A program made the translations under genes and the position numbers. DNA of 28,550 nt, taken from positions 1-28,550 of the forward strand of contig DDUN01000054.1 of assembly GCA_002344825.1 (NCBI GenBank), written 5' to 3'. Positions 1-8,572 of the stretch are shown piece after piece; position 1 is the stretch's first letter; the number at the start of each line of letters is the position of its first letter. The notes under the pieces are model-generated. The model saw only the letters and a list, made by a program, of their open reading frames with translations, ran no database searches and was not told the DNA's origin. Origin of the DNA: Candidatus Multiplicimicrobium inquinatum. Lineage in GTDB: Bacteria > Omnitrophota > Omnitrophia > Omnitrophales > Aquincolibacteriaceae.

Positions 1-3000
1 GAAGAGGCGGCGGGGATCGCAAAGTTTAAAACAAAAAAAGACGAAGCCATGCGCAAACTTCAGCGCACGGAAGACAACTTGCTCCGCTTGAATGACATTG
101 TTCTGGAAGTTGAAAAAAATATTAAATACGCGGAACGGCAGGCGAAAAAGGCGGAGAAATACAAAGTTGAATTTGATCATTTACGCAATCTTGAAATTGA
201 GCGTGTTTTTTTAGCGCAAAAACAAATTCAGCAGAAAAAGAATGAGCTTTTGGCTGAACAGTCGAAAATTTTAAGTGACATCGCTGATCTTGAGCGTGAA
301 CATCATCGGCTTCGTTCCGAAATCGGCGGCTTGGAAACTCAGGTGACTGAAATTCAAAATCAGTTTCAGATTAAAGAGTTAGGCCGTTACCAAAAAGTCA
401 GTCAAAGCGAAAAAAATGAACAGCAGATTCAATTTATTTCCGATAAAAAGATGGAGCTGGCTCAGCAAAAAGGTGAGTTGCTTCAGGAGCAAGACCAGCT
501 TCAGGAGACGCTCAAACGCAGTGCGGAAAAAAAAGAACAGGTTTTGCGTGATCAGCAGGAAGTGAGCGTGAACCTTCCCGGCTTAATTAAGCAGATTGAA
601 GACGCTGACGCACGGTTAACGGCGATTGAGCAAAATATTATTCAGTCTCGGCAGGGTCTTGAGCAAGTTCGAACGCAGTTTTTTGATCGTTCGCGGGAAA
701 GCGCGTCAACCCGGAATCAAATTGAACGAAACCGGGCTTTTTTAGAGCATTTCGCTGAACAAAAGATACGCTTTGAAGCCGAACAGGATCGTTTGCGGCA
801 AACTTTGCAGCTGAACTTCGACGCCATTCAAAAGGTTGAATCGGAGTTGCATCGGGTTCGCGCTGAAGCGGAGCAGGCTCATTCCGGCTTGGCGTCTCAT
901 CAGCAGGCTGAGCAAGCAGCTGACCAGGCAGTGCGCGGATTAGTTTCTGTTTTAGAGAAAAAGCGTATTGCTTTAGGGGAAATGGACGCGAAGCTTGAAA
1001 TTTTACGCGGCTTTCAGCTTGAAGGAGAGCAGGAGTTTCTCAAGTTTCAGGGAGAGATTCAGCAGTTTTCGGGTTTGTACGACAAGCTATCCGACACACT
1101 TGAAATTACTGCCGGATATGAGCGGTTTGTTGATGCCGCTTTAAAATCCTATACCCATTTACTTTTTCTTAAACAATCCAATTCACTTGCGCAAATTTGG
1201 AATGATTTGAAGTCGAAGGGGAAAACGTCGGAGTCTGTTGCCTTTGTTGTTTCCAATTCCGAAGGATCTTCAGTGGCAATCCCTCAGCAGTTATCCGTTG
1301 CTGGAGCGCGCCCATTGGGTGAATTCGTCAAAATCGAAGAGTCTCATCGCAGCTCGGTCGGCCGGCTGTTTAGTTCATTTCTTGTTGTGGATCATTTGCC
1401 GCTTGAAACTTTAGCAGATTGGTTTCCGAGTCTTGGGAGTTGGACTGTTATTTCCCGGGATGGAATGATTATTGAACCAAATGGATTCATTTATTCCTTT
1501 CAGACAGAAAGAAAATCTCAGTTTGCTGCCAGCCGTAAGCGTGAGATGGAAACGGTTCAAAAAGAGTGGAACGTTTTGGAAGAAGAAATCAAAGCGCTTT
1601 CTTTTCAGTTGGTTGAATTGGAAGCGCGTTATGAATCTTCTCAAAAATCAGCACAGGAAGCTTTGCGTTTAAAAAGTCAGCTTGGATTTCAGCTTGAGCA
1701 ATTAAACCGTGAACAGATTCGTTTAAACCAAGAACGTGAGAAAGTTCAGCAGCAAGAGAAGGTTTCATTTTCTGAATTTGACGACTGGGCCCGCCGAGCT
1801 CATGAAGCGCAAGAGAGTCAGTTGACACTTTCCCATGCACTTACAGGTCTTGAAAATGAAGAACGTGAACTGCAGGGGCAGTTAAGACAGCGTGAAGCCG
1901 AGCTGGAAACATTCCAGAAGGATAAAGAGCTTTGTTTGGTGAACCGCCGCGAAGTCATGTCATCGCATGAAAGCTGGAAACAAAAAGAAATTCATTTAAG
2001 AGATGCTTTGGTGATGATTGAAAATCATGAAAAGCTTGATCAGGAGCGTCTCTTGTTTTTGGATGAAGGTAAGAAGCGCATTTCCGAACGTGATGGGGAA
2101 TTGCGGCAGGAGGAACAACAGGCTGTCCAGATGCGCGGAATTTTAGAAAAAGAATTGCAGGATGTCAGTGTTGAAATCGAATTAATCCGTAAGGATAAAA
2201 CAGAGCAGGAAAGTCGTCTTGCGGATTATCGCCGTGAAATTGAGCAGCGCAACTCAGAAATTAAGTCGAATCAGGATCGTCAGCATGGTCTTGAAATGAG
2301 GATCAAAGATTTTGATTTTGAAGAAAAGTCTTTTATTGAACGTCTTGAACAGAAGTATCGCGTCGCATTCGCTGAGGTGGTTGCTCCCGCTGAAATGCTG
2401 CATGAGGATCTTGCTGTGCTGGATGAAAAAATCAATGACTTGCAGAAGCGGGTGGATCAACTTGGAACCGTTAACCTCTTAGCGATTGAAGAGTATGACG
2501 AGCTAAAACAGCGCTTTGACTTTTTGGCCGGCCAGAAAAAAGATTTGGAAGATTCCCGCGAGCAATTGCTCGAGGCTATACGCAAAATTAATCGTACCAC
2601 CAAGCAACTTTTTGAAGACACCTTTCAGAATGTCCAAAAGCAATTCAGTGAATATTACAAGATTTTGTTCAGCGGTGGTGAAGCCAAGCTGATTCTTTTG
2701 GATGAAGCTCATCCTTTGGATTCCGGTGTCGATATCGTGGTTCGTCCCCCCGGAAAAAAGCTTCAGCATATTTCATTGCTTTCGGGCGGTGAAAAAGCAC
2801 TTACAGCGGTTGCGCTTATTTTTGCTTTGTTCAGCATTAAACCGTCGCCGTTTTGTCTTTTGGACGAAGTGGATGCGCCTTTAGACGAAGCAAACGTCGA
2901 TCGTTTTATCAAGGTAACACAGTCTTTTATTAAACTTTCTCAGTTTATTATTATTACTCATAACCGCAAAACTATTGCGATGGGGAATGCGTTGTACGGG

Positions 3001-3114
3001 GTCACGATGCAAGAGGCAGGGGTCTCAAAAATTGTTTCTGTGCGTGTTGCAAGTGATTTGCCTGATCTTACCCCTACGAAGAAGGCACCCTCCGCGGGAA
3101 CCGTTCCTGTTTGA
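1..3114 (+). CDS. smc: Chromosome partition protein SMC (5'-truncated by window edge)
   Basis: This is the C-terminal part of an SMC ATPase, which organises and condenses the chromosome as a dimer with ScpA/ScpB. The reading frame is open from base 1, and the first residues (EEAAGIAKFKTKK) match the segment just after the Q-loop of the N-terminal head. By family comparison about 140-150 residues, including Walker A, lie outside the window. Visible here, numbering from base 1, are a long Glu/Gln/Lys-rich coiled coil (about residues 15-360), a globular hinge (about 370-497), the returning coiled coil (about 500-850), and the C-terminal head. The head shows the ABC signature LLSGGEKAL (S928), Walker B FCLLDEVDAPLDE (D955, E956) and the H-loop IIITHNRKT. 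The ATG at base 49 is internal and is not the start. The stop overlaps the TTG start of pgsA by four bases, so translation is probably coupled. Identification is secure. Confidence 0.97.
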   Translation, partial: EEAAGIAKFKTKKDEAMRKLQRTEDNLLRLNDIVLEVEKNIKYAERQAKKAEKYKVEFDHLRNLEIERVFLAQKQIQQKKNELLAEQSKILSDIADLEREHHRLRSEIGGLETQVTEIQNQFQIKELGRYQKVSQSEKNEQQIQFISDKKMELAQQKGELLQEQDQLQETLKRSAEKKEQVLRDQQEVSVNLPGLIKQIEDADARLTAIEQNIIQSRQGLEQVRTQFFDRSRESASTRNQIERNRAFLEHFAEQKIRFEAEQDRLRQTLQLNFDAIQKVESELHRVRAEAEQAHSGLASHQQAEQAADQAVRGLVSVLEKKRIALGEMDAKLEILRGFQLEGEQEFLKFQGEIQQFSGLYDKLSDTLEITAGYERFVDAALKSYTHLLFLKQSNSLAQIWNDLKSKGKTSESVAFVVSNSEGSSVAIPQQLSVAGARPLGEFVKIEESHRSSVGRLFSSFLVVDHLPLETLADWFPSLGSWTVISRDGMIIEPNGFIYSFQTERKSQFAASRKREMETVQKEWNVLEEEIKALSFQLVELEARYESSQKSAQEALRLKSQLGFQLEQLNREQIRLNQEREKVQQQEKVSFSEFDDWARRAHEAQESQLTLSHALTGLENEERELQGQLRQREAELETFQKDKELCLVNRREVMSSHESWKQKEIHLRDALVMIENHEKLDQERLLFLDEGKKRISERDGELRQEEQQAVQMRGILEKELQDVSVEIELIRKDKTEQESRLADYRREIEQRNSEIKSNQDRQHGLEMRIKDFDFEEKSFIERLEQKYRVAFAEVVAPAEMLHEDLAVLDEKINDLQKRVDQLGTVNLLAIEEYDELKQRFDFLAGQKKDLEDSREQLLEAIRKINRTTKQLFEDTFQNVQKQFSEYYKILFSGGEAKLILLDEAHPLDSGVDIVVRPPGKKLQHISLLSGGEKALTAVALIFALFSIKPSPFCLLDEVDAPLDEANVDRFIKVTQSFIKLSQFIIITHNRKTIAMGNALYGVTMQEAGVSKIVSVRVASDLPDLTPTKKAPSAGTVPV

Positions 3115-3659
3115 ACCTTCCGAACTTTTTATCTCTGGTTCGTATCGCACTCGTTCCTTTGTTTTTTTTCTTAATCATTCTGCCCGCTGAGTACTCTTTT
3201 GCTCGTTGGTGGGCATTGTTTGTTTATGTGATTGCTTCGTTGACGGATGCGCTCGACGGTTATTTGGCAAGAATTTGGAAGCAGGTAACAGTTTTTGGTG
3301 AAACAGTTGATCCGTTGGCGGATAAATTACTGGTGCTCTCAGGGATGATCGCTCTGCATCTGACTCCTCAACCTGTTTTTGTTCCTCCGCTTTGGGTGAC
3401 AGGACTAATTATTCTGCGCGAGATGGTTTTTATCGGCGGGTTAATTACTTTTATTTTTTTAAAAAAGAAAATGCCTTCCAGTCCGAATTTACTCGGCAAA
3501 GCAACGACGCTTTTTCAAATGGTTTTTGTGCTTACCTGCTTAATTAATTTACACTTTTCGATTTATATTTCATTTGCGGCCGCTGCTTTAACTGTTGCGT
3601 CCGGTTTCGTTTATACTTTGCGGGGCGCCCGTTACTTGGCGAAGGGGGAGAAAATATGA
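3111..3659 (+). CDS. pgsA: CDP-diacylglycerol--glycerol-3-phosphate 3-phosphatidyltransferase
   Basis: This integral membrane enzyme makes phosphatidylglycerol phosphate from CDP-diacylglycerol and glycerol 3-phosphate, the committed step to phosphatidylglycerol and cardiolipin. The full CDP-alcohol phosphatidyltransferase motif D-x2-D-G-x2-A-R-x8-G-x3-D-x3-D is present, with D46, D49, G50, A53, R54, G63, D67 and D71. The protein is 182 residues, normal for the family, with several hydrophobic helices. The start is a TTG inside the overlap TTGA with the smc stop. I chose it because MNLPNFLSLVRI aligns with the conserved family N-terminus and no ATG fits. The 3' end overlaps plsY by four bases (ATGA). 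A related CDP-alcohol transferase such as phosphatidylserine synthase is less likely given the N-terminus and the plsY neighbour. Confidence 0.93.
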   Translation: MNLPNFLSLVRIALVPLFFFLIILPAEYSFARWWALFVYVIASLTDALDGYLARIWKQVTVFGETVDPLADKLLVLSGMIALHLTPQPVFVPPLWVTGLIILREMVFIGGLITFIFLKKKMPSSPNLLGKATTLFQMVFVLTCLINLHFSIYISFAAAALTVASGFVYTLRGARYLAKGEKI

Positions 3660-4252
3660 TTTTAAGTTTAGTGCTGGCGTATCTTTTAGGCTCCATTCCG
3701 TTTGGCCTTTTGGTTGGTTACGCGGTCAAGAAAGTGGATATTCGAGAGCATGGCAGTAAAAATATCGGGGCAACCAATGTTTTTCGCGTCGTCGGAAAAA
3801 AGTGGGGCATTCTTGTTTTGTTTCTGGACGCGTTTAAGGGCTGGCTTGCCTGTAAGTTGCCGGAGATTATTTTTGATGCGCAGCTTGGTGTTGAACAGGA
3901 ATTGCTGCTTGCCGTTGCTGCTATTGCCGGGCATACCTTTTCTGTTTGGCTTAAATTTAAAGGCGGTAAAGGTGTCGCGACCTCACTCGGTGTTTTTCTG
4001 GCGGTGGCCTGGCTGCCGACTCTGACGGCTTTTGGTTTTTGGATCATTATCTTTTCTTTCTTTCGAATCATCTCGGTCGCTTCGCTTGCCGCAGGCGCGA
4101 TTTATCCCATATTGATCTTTTTGTTTGAACGCAATCAGCCCGGGTTTATGTGGCTGATGATTTTAAGTGTTATTTTATGCCTTTTTATGTTTTATACGCA
4201 CCGGGCTAATATCGGGCGTATTCTTAAAGGGGAAGAAAAAAAACTTATTTAA
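3656..4252 (+). CDS. plsY: Glycerol-3-phosphate acyltransferase PlsY
   Basis: PlsY is a polytopic membrane acyltransferase that transfers an acyl group from acyl phosphate to glycerol 3-phosphate to form lysophosphatidic acid, the first step of phospholipid synthesis in the PlsX/PlsY route. The 198-residue protein has the three family motifs: HGSKNIGATNVFRVVGK (32-48), GHTFSVWLKFKGGKGVATS (92-110) and the C-terminal THRANIGRILKGEEKK. About five hydrophobic segments are apparent. It starts at an ATG in the sequence ATGA shared with the pgsA stop, so pgsA and plsY form a translationally coupled lipid pair behind smc. The gene ends in TAA at 4250-4252, followed by the AT-rich recA control region. 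Identification is secure. Confidence 0.96.
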   Translation: MILSLVLAYLLGSIPFGLLVGYAVKKVDIREHGSKNIGATNVFRVVGKKWGILVLFLDAFKGWLACKLPEIIFDAQLGVEQELLLAVAAIAGHTFSVWLKFKGGKGVATSLGVFLAVAWLPTLTAFGFWIIIFSFFRIISVASLAAGAIYPILIFLFERNQPGFMWLMILSVILCLFMFYTHRANIGRILKGEEKKLI

Positions 4253-4281
4253 TATATTGCAATAAATATATGATTTATAAT

Positions 4282-4313
4282 AAAATCATTTCTGGTAAGA
4301 CAGAAATGATTTT
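4282..4313. repeat. Perfect 13-bp inverted repeat upstream of recA
   Basis: The left arm AAAATCATTTCTG (4282-4294) and right arm CAGAAATGATTTT (4301-4313) are exact reverse complements separated by six bases (GTAAGA). The right arm overlaps the -35 region and spacer of the putative recA promoter, so one reading is an operator for a repressor of recA. A second reading is an intrinsic terminator for smc-pgsA-plsY, because the arm ends in TTTT followed by CTGTTT, although the stem is AT-rich. It is not a match to the E. coli LexA box (CTGT-N8-ACAG) or to the Bacillus type (GAAC-N4-GTTC). Confidence 0.75.
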
Positions 4314-4324
4314 CTGTTTATAAT
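4297..4324 (+). promoter_or_regulatory. Putative sigma-70-type promoter of recA
   Basis: A perfect -10 hexamer TATAAT lies at 4319-4324, with AAGACA (four of six matches to TTGACA) at 4297-4302 and a 16-base spacer. The predicted transcription start near 4331 leaves a leader of about 20 bases containing the Shine-Dalgarno AAGGAG (4341-4346), five bases before the recA ATG. A second TATAAT occurs at 4276-4281 but has no well-spaced -35 box. The inverted repeat 4282-4313 covers the -35 and most of the spacer. Confidence 0.6.
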
Positions 4325-4351
4325 ACGCCAACGCAATCATAAGGAGTTCCC

Positions 4352-5455
4352 ATGTCAGACAAGAAAAAAGCAACGAAAGCATCCGAAACAGCATCCGCCG
4401 CTAAGGCAGCGAAGACCGCAACTGAAAAAACCAAGAATCTGGATCTTGCTTTGCTGCAAATTGAAAAACAATTCGGCAAAGGCTCCATCATGAAGTTTGG
4501 TGCGGGTTATCGGGAAAAAGTCGAACCGATCTCAACTGGCGCCTTGGCGTTGGACGTGGCAACCGGAATCGGCGGAGTTCCGCGCGGACGCGTGATTGAA
4601 ATTTTCGGGCCTGAATCGAGCGGGAAAACCACGCTGACGCTTTCGGTTGTTTCCAATCTTCAGAAAAGCGGCGGTGTTGCGGCATTTATTGACGCAGAGC
4701 ATGCGTTTGACCCGAGCTATGCCGAAAAAATCGGTGTGAAGCTGGATGATCTTTTAATTTCACAGCCTGATTCCGGTGAGCAGGCTTTGCAAATTTGCGA
4801 AATGCTTGTTAAGTCGAACGCGGTAGATTTGATCGTCATTGACTCCGTCGCGGCGCTAGTTCCTAAGGCTGAAATTGACGGAGAAATGGGCGAGTCAAAA
4901 ATGGGGCTTCAGGCGCGCTTAATGTCTCAGGCGATGCGTAAGTTGACGGGTATTATGAGCCGTTCTAAGACTTGCGTTATTTTTATCAATCAGCTGCGTG
5001 AGAAAATCGGCGTTATGTTTGGTAACCCTGAAACAACCACGGGCGGCAAAGCGCTTAAATTTTATTCTTCGATGCGTTTAGACATTCGCCGTATCGCAAG
5101 TTTAAAAAAAGGCGAGAATGTTGTTGGGAACCGCGTACGCGTGAAAGTGGTTAAAAACAAACTCGCCGCGCCGTTCAAACAGGCTGAATTTGATTTGATG
5201 TTTGATGAAGGTATTTCGCGCTCCTCAAGCGTGATTGATATGGGGATTGATCACCAAATTTTGGATAAATCCGGATCTTGGATTCTTTATAAAGAAGAAA
5301 AGGTTGGGCAAGGCCGTGATAATGCTCGTCAGTATTTGAAAGAGAATCCGCAGCTTTTGGATGAAATTGAGAGTTTAATCCGTGAGAAGCTGATGGCAAA
5401 TCCGGACGCGGTTCCGGTTCAGATCGGCGAGGCGGATTCCTCTTCTGACGAATAA
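4352..5455 (+). CDS. recA: RecA recombinase
   Basis: RecA forms ATP-dependent filaments on single-stranded DNA, catalyses strand exchange and activates SOS repressor self-cleavage. The core begins at IEKQFGKGSIM (about residue 37). Walker A is GPESSGKT (86-93), Walker B ends in LIVIDSVAAL, and the L1/L2 DNA-binding loops are represented by GEMGESKMGLQARLMS and INQLREKIGVMFGNPETTTGG. The protein has 367 residues, longer than E. coli RecA (353) mainly because of an extra stretch of about 20 Lys/Ala/Thr residues at the N-terminus. The C-terminus is acidic (EADSSSDE). The ATG at 4352 has the Shine-Dalgarno AAGGAG at good spacing, supporting this start and so the extension. recX follows after 20 bases. 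Identification is secure. Confidence 0.98.
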   Translation: MSDKKKATKASETASAAKAAKTATEKTKNLDLALLQIEKQFGKGSIMKFGAGYREKVEPISTGALALDVATGIGGVPRGRVIEIFGPESSGKTTLTLSVVSNLQKSGGVAAFIDAEHAFDPSYAEKIGVKLDDLLISQPDSGEQALQICEMLVKSNAVDLIVIDSVAALVPKAEIDGEMGESKMGLQARLMSQAMRKLTGIMSRSKTCVIFINQLREKIGVMFGNPETTTGGKALKFYSSMRLDIRRIASLKKGENVVGNRVRVKVVKNKLAAPFKQAEFDLMFDEGISRSSSVIDMGIDHQILDKSGSWILYKEEKVGQGRDNARQYLKENPQLLDEIESLIREKLMANPDAVPVQIGEADSSSDE

Positions 5456-5475
5456 GGCAGCCCGGCTTTCTAGTT

Positions 5476-5982
5476 ATGGATGAGGAGCAAAAAAAGCAGG
5501 CTATGATCACGGCTTTGCGCTCGCTCACCATGAACGACAAGAGCGAGCATGACCTGGCAGCGAAGCTTCGTGATAAGGGTTATCCTGAAGCAATTATTAC
5601 TTCCACTCTTGAAAAACTTAAAGCCGAAGGCTTCTTGAGCGATCAGGCCTTTGCGCATAAACTTTCCGAGCGGATTCTTACCGGTAAAAAGTCAGGAGCT
5701 CATAAACTTGCTTTTGAAATGAAAAAAAAGCGTATTCCCGAAGCGATCCGCAAAAAAATTTTAAGTGAAGTGGACCCTGAGCAGCAGCGGGTTCAGGCTT
5801 TTGAAATTGCCGAGTACAAAATCCGCTCTTTCCGCGATACAGACCCCCGCGTTTTGAGGAAAAAACTGTATGACTTTTTAATTAGAAAAGGATATGATTT
5901 TCAGCTCGCCCAGAATACAGCCGTAGCGGTTGTGGCGAAGCATAAACAAACTAAAGACGATGAAGACGAATCAAATACGTAA
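5476..5982 (+). CDS. recX: Regulatory protein RecX
   Basis: RecX is a small helical protein that binds within the RecA filament and usually inhibits its strand exchange and ATPase activities. The 168-residue protein has the three-repeat RecX layout, with typical segments such as ALRSLTMNDKSEHDLAAKLRDKGY, paraphrased here as the first repeat at residues 14-37, then LKAEGFLSDQAFAHKLSE and a C-terminal LYDFLIRKGYDF. It is rich in Lys and Glu and has no membrane segment. It sits directly after recA, the usual location for recX. No good Shine-Dalgarno precedes the ATG at 5476, which suggests low translation or coupling to recA. Its 3' end overlaps the alaS start by 23 bases. Confidence 0.92.
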   Translation: MDEEQKKQAMITALRSLTMNDKSEHDLAAKLRDKGYPEAIITSTLEKLKAEGFLSDQAFAHKLSERILTGKKSGAHKLAFEMKKKRIPEAIRKKILSEVDPEQQRVQAFEIAEYKIRSFRDTDPRVLRKKLYDFLIRKGYDFQLAQNTAVAVVAKHKQTKDDEDESNT

Positions 5983-8572
5983 GACTTATCTGGATTTTTT
6001 TGCCAGCAAGGGCCATAAGGCTGTTGCGAGCGACTCCCTTGTTCCTCAGAACGATCCGACACTGCTTTTTACCGGTGCCGGAATGAATCAGTTTAAAGAC
6101 TATTTTTTAGGCGTTAAAAAAGATTTGTCCCGCGCTACCAGTTCACAAAAATGTCTGCGTACCGCGGATCTCGATGAAGTCGGTCGCACGGCATATCATC
6201 ATTCCTTTTTTGAAATGCTCGGCAACTTTTCATTTGGTGATTACTTTAAAAAAGAAGCGATTTCCTGGGCGTGGGAGTTTTTGACCGAAGTGGTTAAACT
6301 GCCCAAGAGCCGTTTGCGCGTTACCGTGCACCAAACGGATCAGGAAGCGTTTGAAATTTGGGAAAAACATATCGGAATTCGTAAAGACTGGATTTATCGT
6401 TGCGGCGACAAATCCAACTTTTGGCCGGCGAACGCGCCGGAAGACGGTCCGAACGGACCTTGCGGACCTTGTTCTGAAATTTACTTTGATCAGGATCCTT
6501 CCAAGGGTGATGAAGGGGATATTGAAAGCCGCCGTTTCGCGGAAATCTGGAATTTGGTTTTCACTCAGTTTGACCGCACCGGCGTGCAGCAACTTACCCC
6601 TTTAAAGAATAAAAATATTGATACGGGAATGGGGCTTGAGCGTTTGGCGTGTATGCTGCAAGGCAAGAGCAGTAACTTTGAAATCGATCTTTTTCAGCCG
6701 ATTCACGCGAAAATACGTCAGTCACTCGCAATTCAGGAATCCCAGACAGCTTTGCGTAATAGTTTGCACGCGATCGCCGATCACGCGCGTGCTTTGACTT
6801 TTACAATTGCCGACGGTGTGATTCCCTCTAATGAAGGGCGAGGATATGTTGTGCGTAAAATTTTGCGCCGCGCTTTGTGGCACGGGTATCAGCTGAGCAA
6901 TAATCAAAAGTTAAAAAAGCCTTTTCTGTTCGAAGTGATTCCTTCGGTCGTTGATGCTATGAAAGACGCTTACCCCGAATTAGTCAGCGCGCAGCCGAGT
7001 ATTCAGGCCACGGTACAAAGTGAAGAAAAGCGCTTCCTTGAAACTTTGGATGCGGGCATGATCATTTTGGACAAACATCTGAACAAACTGAAAGAGGCCG
7101 GCAAGAATCAGCTTTCCGCTGAAGCATCGTTTGAGCTTTATGACACGTATGGTTTCCCTGATGAATTGACCCGTATTATTTGCGAGGAATCCAAGGTAAG
7201 CGTGGATCCTGCCGGATTCGAGCGATTGATGAGCGAGCAGCGCGTGCGCTCCAAGGGTTCAACCCAGATTGCCGCCTCCATTTTTACGGCCTCAGGATTG
7301 GAAAAAATTCCGCATGATACGCCGGCAACTCAATTCACTGGTTATGAATCGATTACAGAGCAAGCCAAGGTGCTTTGGTCTGATGTTTCAGGAACACAGG
7401 CCGCGGTTGTTTTAGATAAAACTCCTTTTTATGCTGAAAGCGGCGGACAAGTCGGCGATCAGGGTGTTTTGACTTCAGCCGGTTTTGAAATGCGCGTAAC
7501 TGATACCAGGAAATTGGATCGCTTTTCAATTCATCACGGCGAAATTATTGCGGGTTCGATTAAAACAGGGATGTCTGTTACAGCAAAAGTGGATGCGGAA
7601 CACCGTCAGGCTGTTATGCGTAATCATACTGCCACACATTTACTGCACGCCGCTTTGCGTAATCTACTCGGAGAGCATGTTCGTCAGTTGGGATCGCTTG
7701 TTGCCGCTGATCGCCTCCGCTTTGACTATGCGCATGGGCAGCCTTTAACTGGCGATGAAGTTTTAAAAATTGAGAATAGCGTGAATGCCGAAATCTTAAA
7801 GAATCAGATAGTTGCAAAAAATGAAGAAGATATTGAAACCGCAAAGAGGGGCGGGGCAATGGCATTTTTCGGAGAAAAATATGGTGATCGCGTGCGGGTT
7901 GTGACTGTCCCGGGATTCAGTAAAGAGCTGTGCGGGGGTATTCACTGCGTTGCGACCGGCGATATCGGTTCTTTTGTCATTGCGTCAGACAGCTCGGTGG
8001 CGAGCGGTGTGAGGCGCATTGAAGCTTTGACCGGTCAGGCCGCACTGGATTATTTTCGTGACTTGCGGTCGAAATTGGACCGTTTGGCCGCAACTCTAAA
8101 GGTGCCTGCGAAAGATATGGAGTCTCGCATTCTGAAGCTTCAGGATACGATCCGCACCTATGAAAAAAAGAAGACGTCATCCGCGGGCGGAACCGATTTA
8201 AAAAGTGTTATTGCAGGCGCGCAAAAATGCGGTGCGATTTCTCTGATCGTACATGATTTTAGTTCTATCTCAGCCGATGAGCTCCATGCTCTTTCTGATT
8301 CGCTCAAAAACCAATCTGAAAACACTCTTTTCTTTATTGCTTCCTCGGAAGAGGAAAAACTTCAGACGGTTTTAGCGTCGAGCACAAAATGGTCATTACC
8401 CCCGGTTGATTTGCGTGTTATTTTTAAATCGATTCAGCCGCTTCTGAGTCTCCGCGGCGGCGGGCGGGCGGATTTTATTCGCGCGGGCGGAACTGCCTCG
8501 CCTGATTTGAGCGCCAAGCTGGATCAGATTCGCCGATTACTTTCTGATTTTTCAGCACAAAAGGTTTCATAA
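5960..8572 (+). CDS. alaS: Alanyl-tRNA synthetase
   Basis: AlaRS charges tRNA-Ala with alanine and hydrolyses mischarged Ser- or Gly-tRNA-Ala. The start at ATG 5960 gives MKTNQIRKTYLDFFASKGH, the canonical N-terminus; the upstream in-frame TTG at 5930 would add ten unrelated residues. The length is 870 residues, normal. The class II catalytic domain shows FFEMLGNFSFGDYF and PCGPCSEIYFD, and the editing domain carries HTATH (H556, H560) and C658/H662 of CGGIH as metal ligands. The C-terminal oligomerisation/C-Ala region ends with SLRGGGRADFIRAGG. The start lies within the last codons of recX (23-base overlap), and the stop shares one base with the hisD ATG (TAATG), so recX, alaS and hisD look co-translated. 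recA-recX-alaS is a common bacterial order; the run into his genes is less usual. Confidence 0.97.
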   Translation: MKTNQIRKTYLDFFASKGHKAVASDSLVPQNDPTLLFTGAGMNQFKDYFLGVKKDLSRATSSQKCLRTADLDEVGRTAYHHSFFEMLGNFSFGDYFKKEAISWAWEFLTEVVKLPKSRLRVTVHQTDQEAFEIWEKHIGIRKDWIYRCGDKSNFWPANAPEDGPNGPCGPCSEIYFDQDPSKGDEGDIESRRFAEIWNLVFTQFDRTGVQQLTPLKNKNIDTGMGLERLACMLQGKSSNFEIDLFQPIHAKIRQSLAIQESQTALRNSLHAIADHARALTFTIADGVIPSNEGRGYVVRKILRRALWHGYQLSNNQKLKKPFLFEVIPSVVDAMKDAYPELVSAQPSIQATVQSEEKRFLETLDAGMIILDKHLNKLKEAGKNQLSAEASFELYDTYGFPDELTRIICEESKVSVDPAGFERLMSEQRVRSKGSTQIAASIFTASGLEKIPHDTPATQFTGYESITEQAKVLWSDVSGTQAAVVLDKTPFYAESGGQVGDQGVLTSAGFEMRVTDTRKLDRFSIHHGEIIAGSIKTGMSVTAKVDAEHRQAVMRNHTATHLLHAALRNLLGEHVRQLGSLVAADRLRFDYAHGQPLTGDEVLKIENSVNAEILKNQIVAKNEEDIETAKRGGAMAFFGEKYGDRVRVVTVPGFSKELCGGIHCVATGDIGSFVIASDSSVASGVRRIEALTGQAALDYFRDLRSKLDRLAATLKVPAKDMESRILKLQDTIRTYEKKKTSSAGGTDLKSVIAGAQKCGAISLIVHDFSSISADELHALSDSLKNQSENTLFFIASSEEEKLQTVLASSTKWSLPPVDLRVIFKSIQPLLSLRGGGRADFIRAGGTASPDLSAKLDQIRRLLSDFSAQKVS

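Noticed and set aside
4282..4313. Canonical LexA box in front of recA
   Set aside because: The centre reads CTG-N6-CAG, not CTGT-N8-ACAG, and there is no GAAC-N4-GTTC. I keep the dyad only as an unassigned repeat.
5930..5959. Upstream TTG start for alaS
   Set aside because: It adds ten residues not seen in AlaRS and deepens the overlap with recX; ATG 5960 matches the family start.
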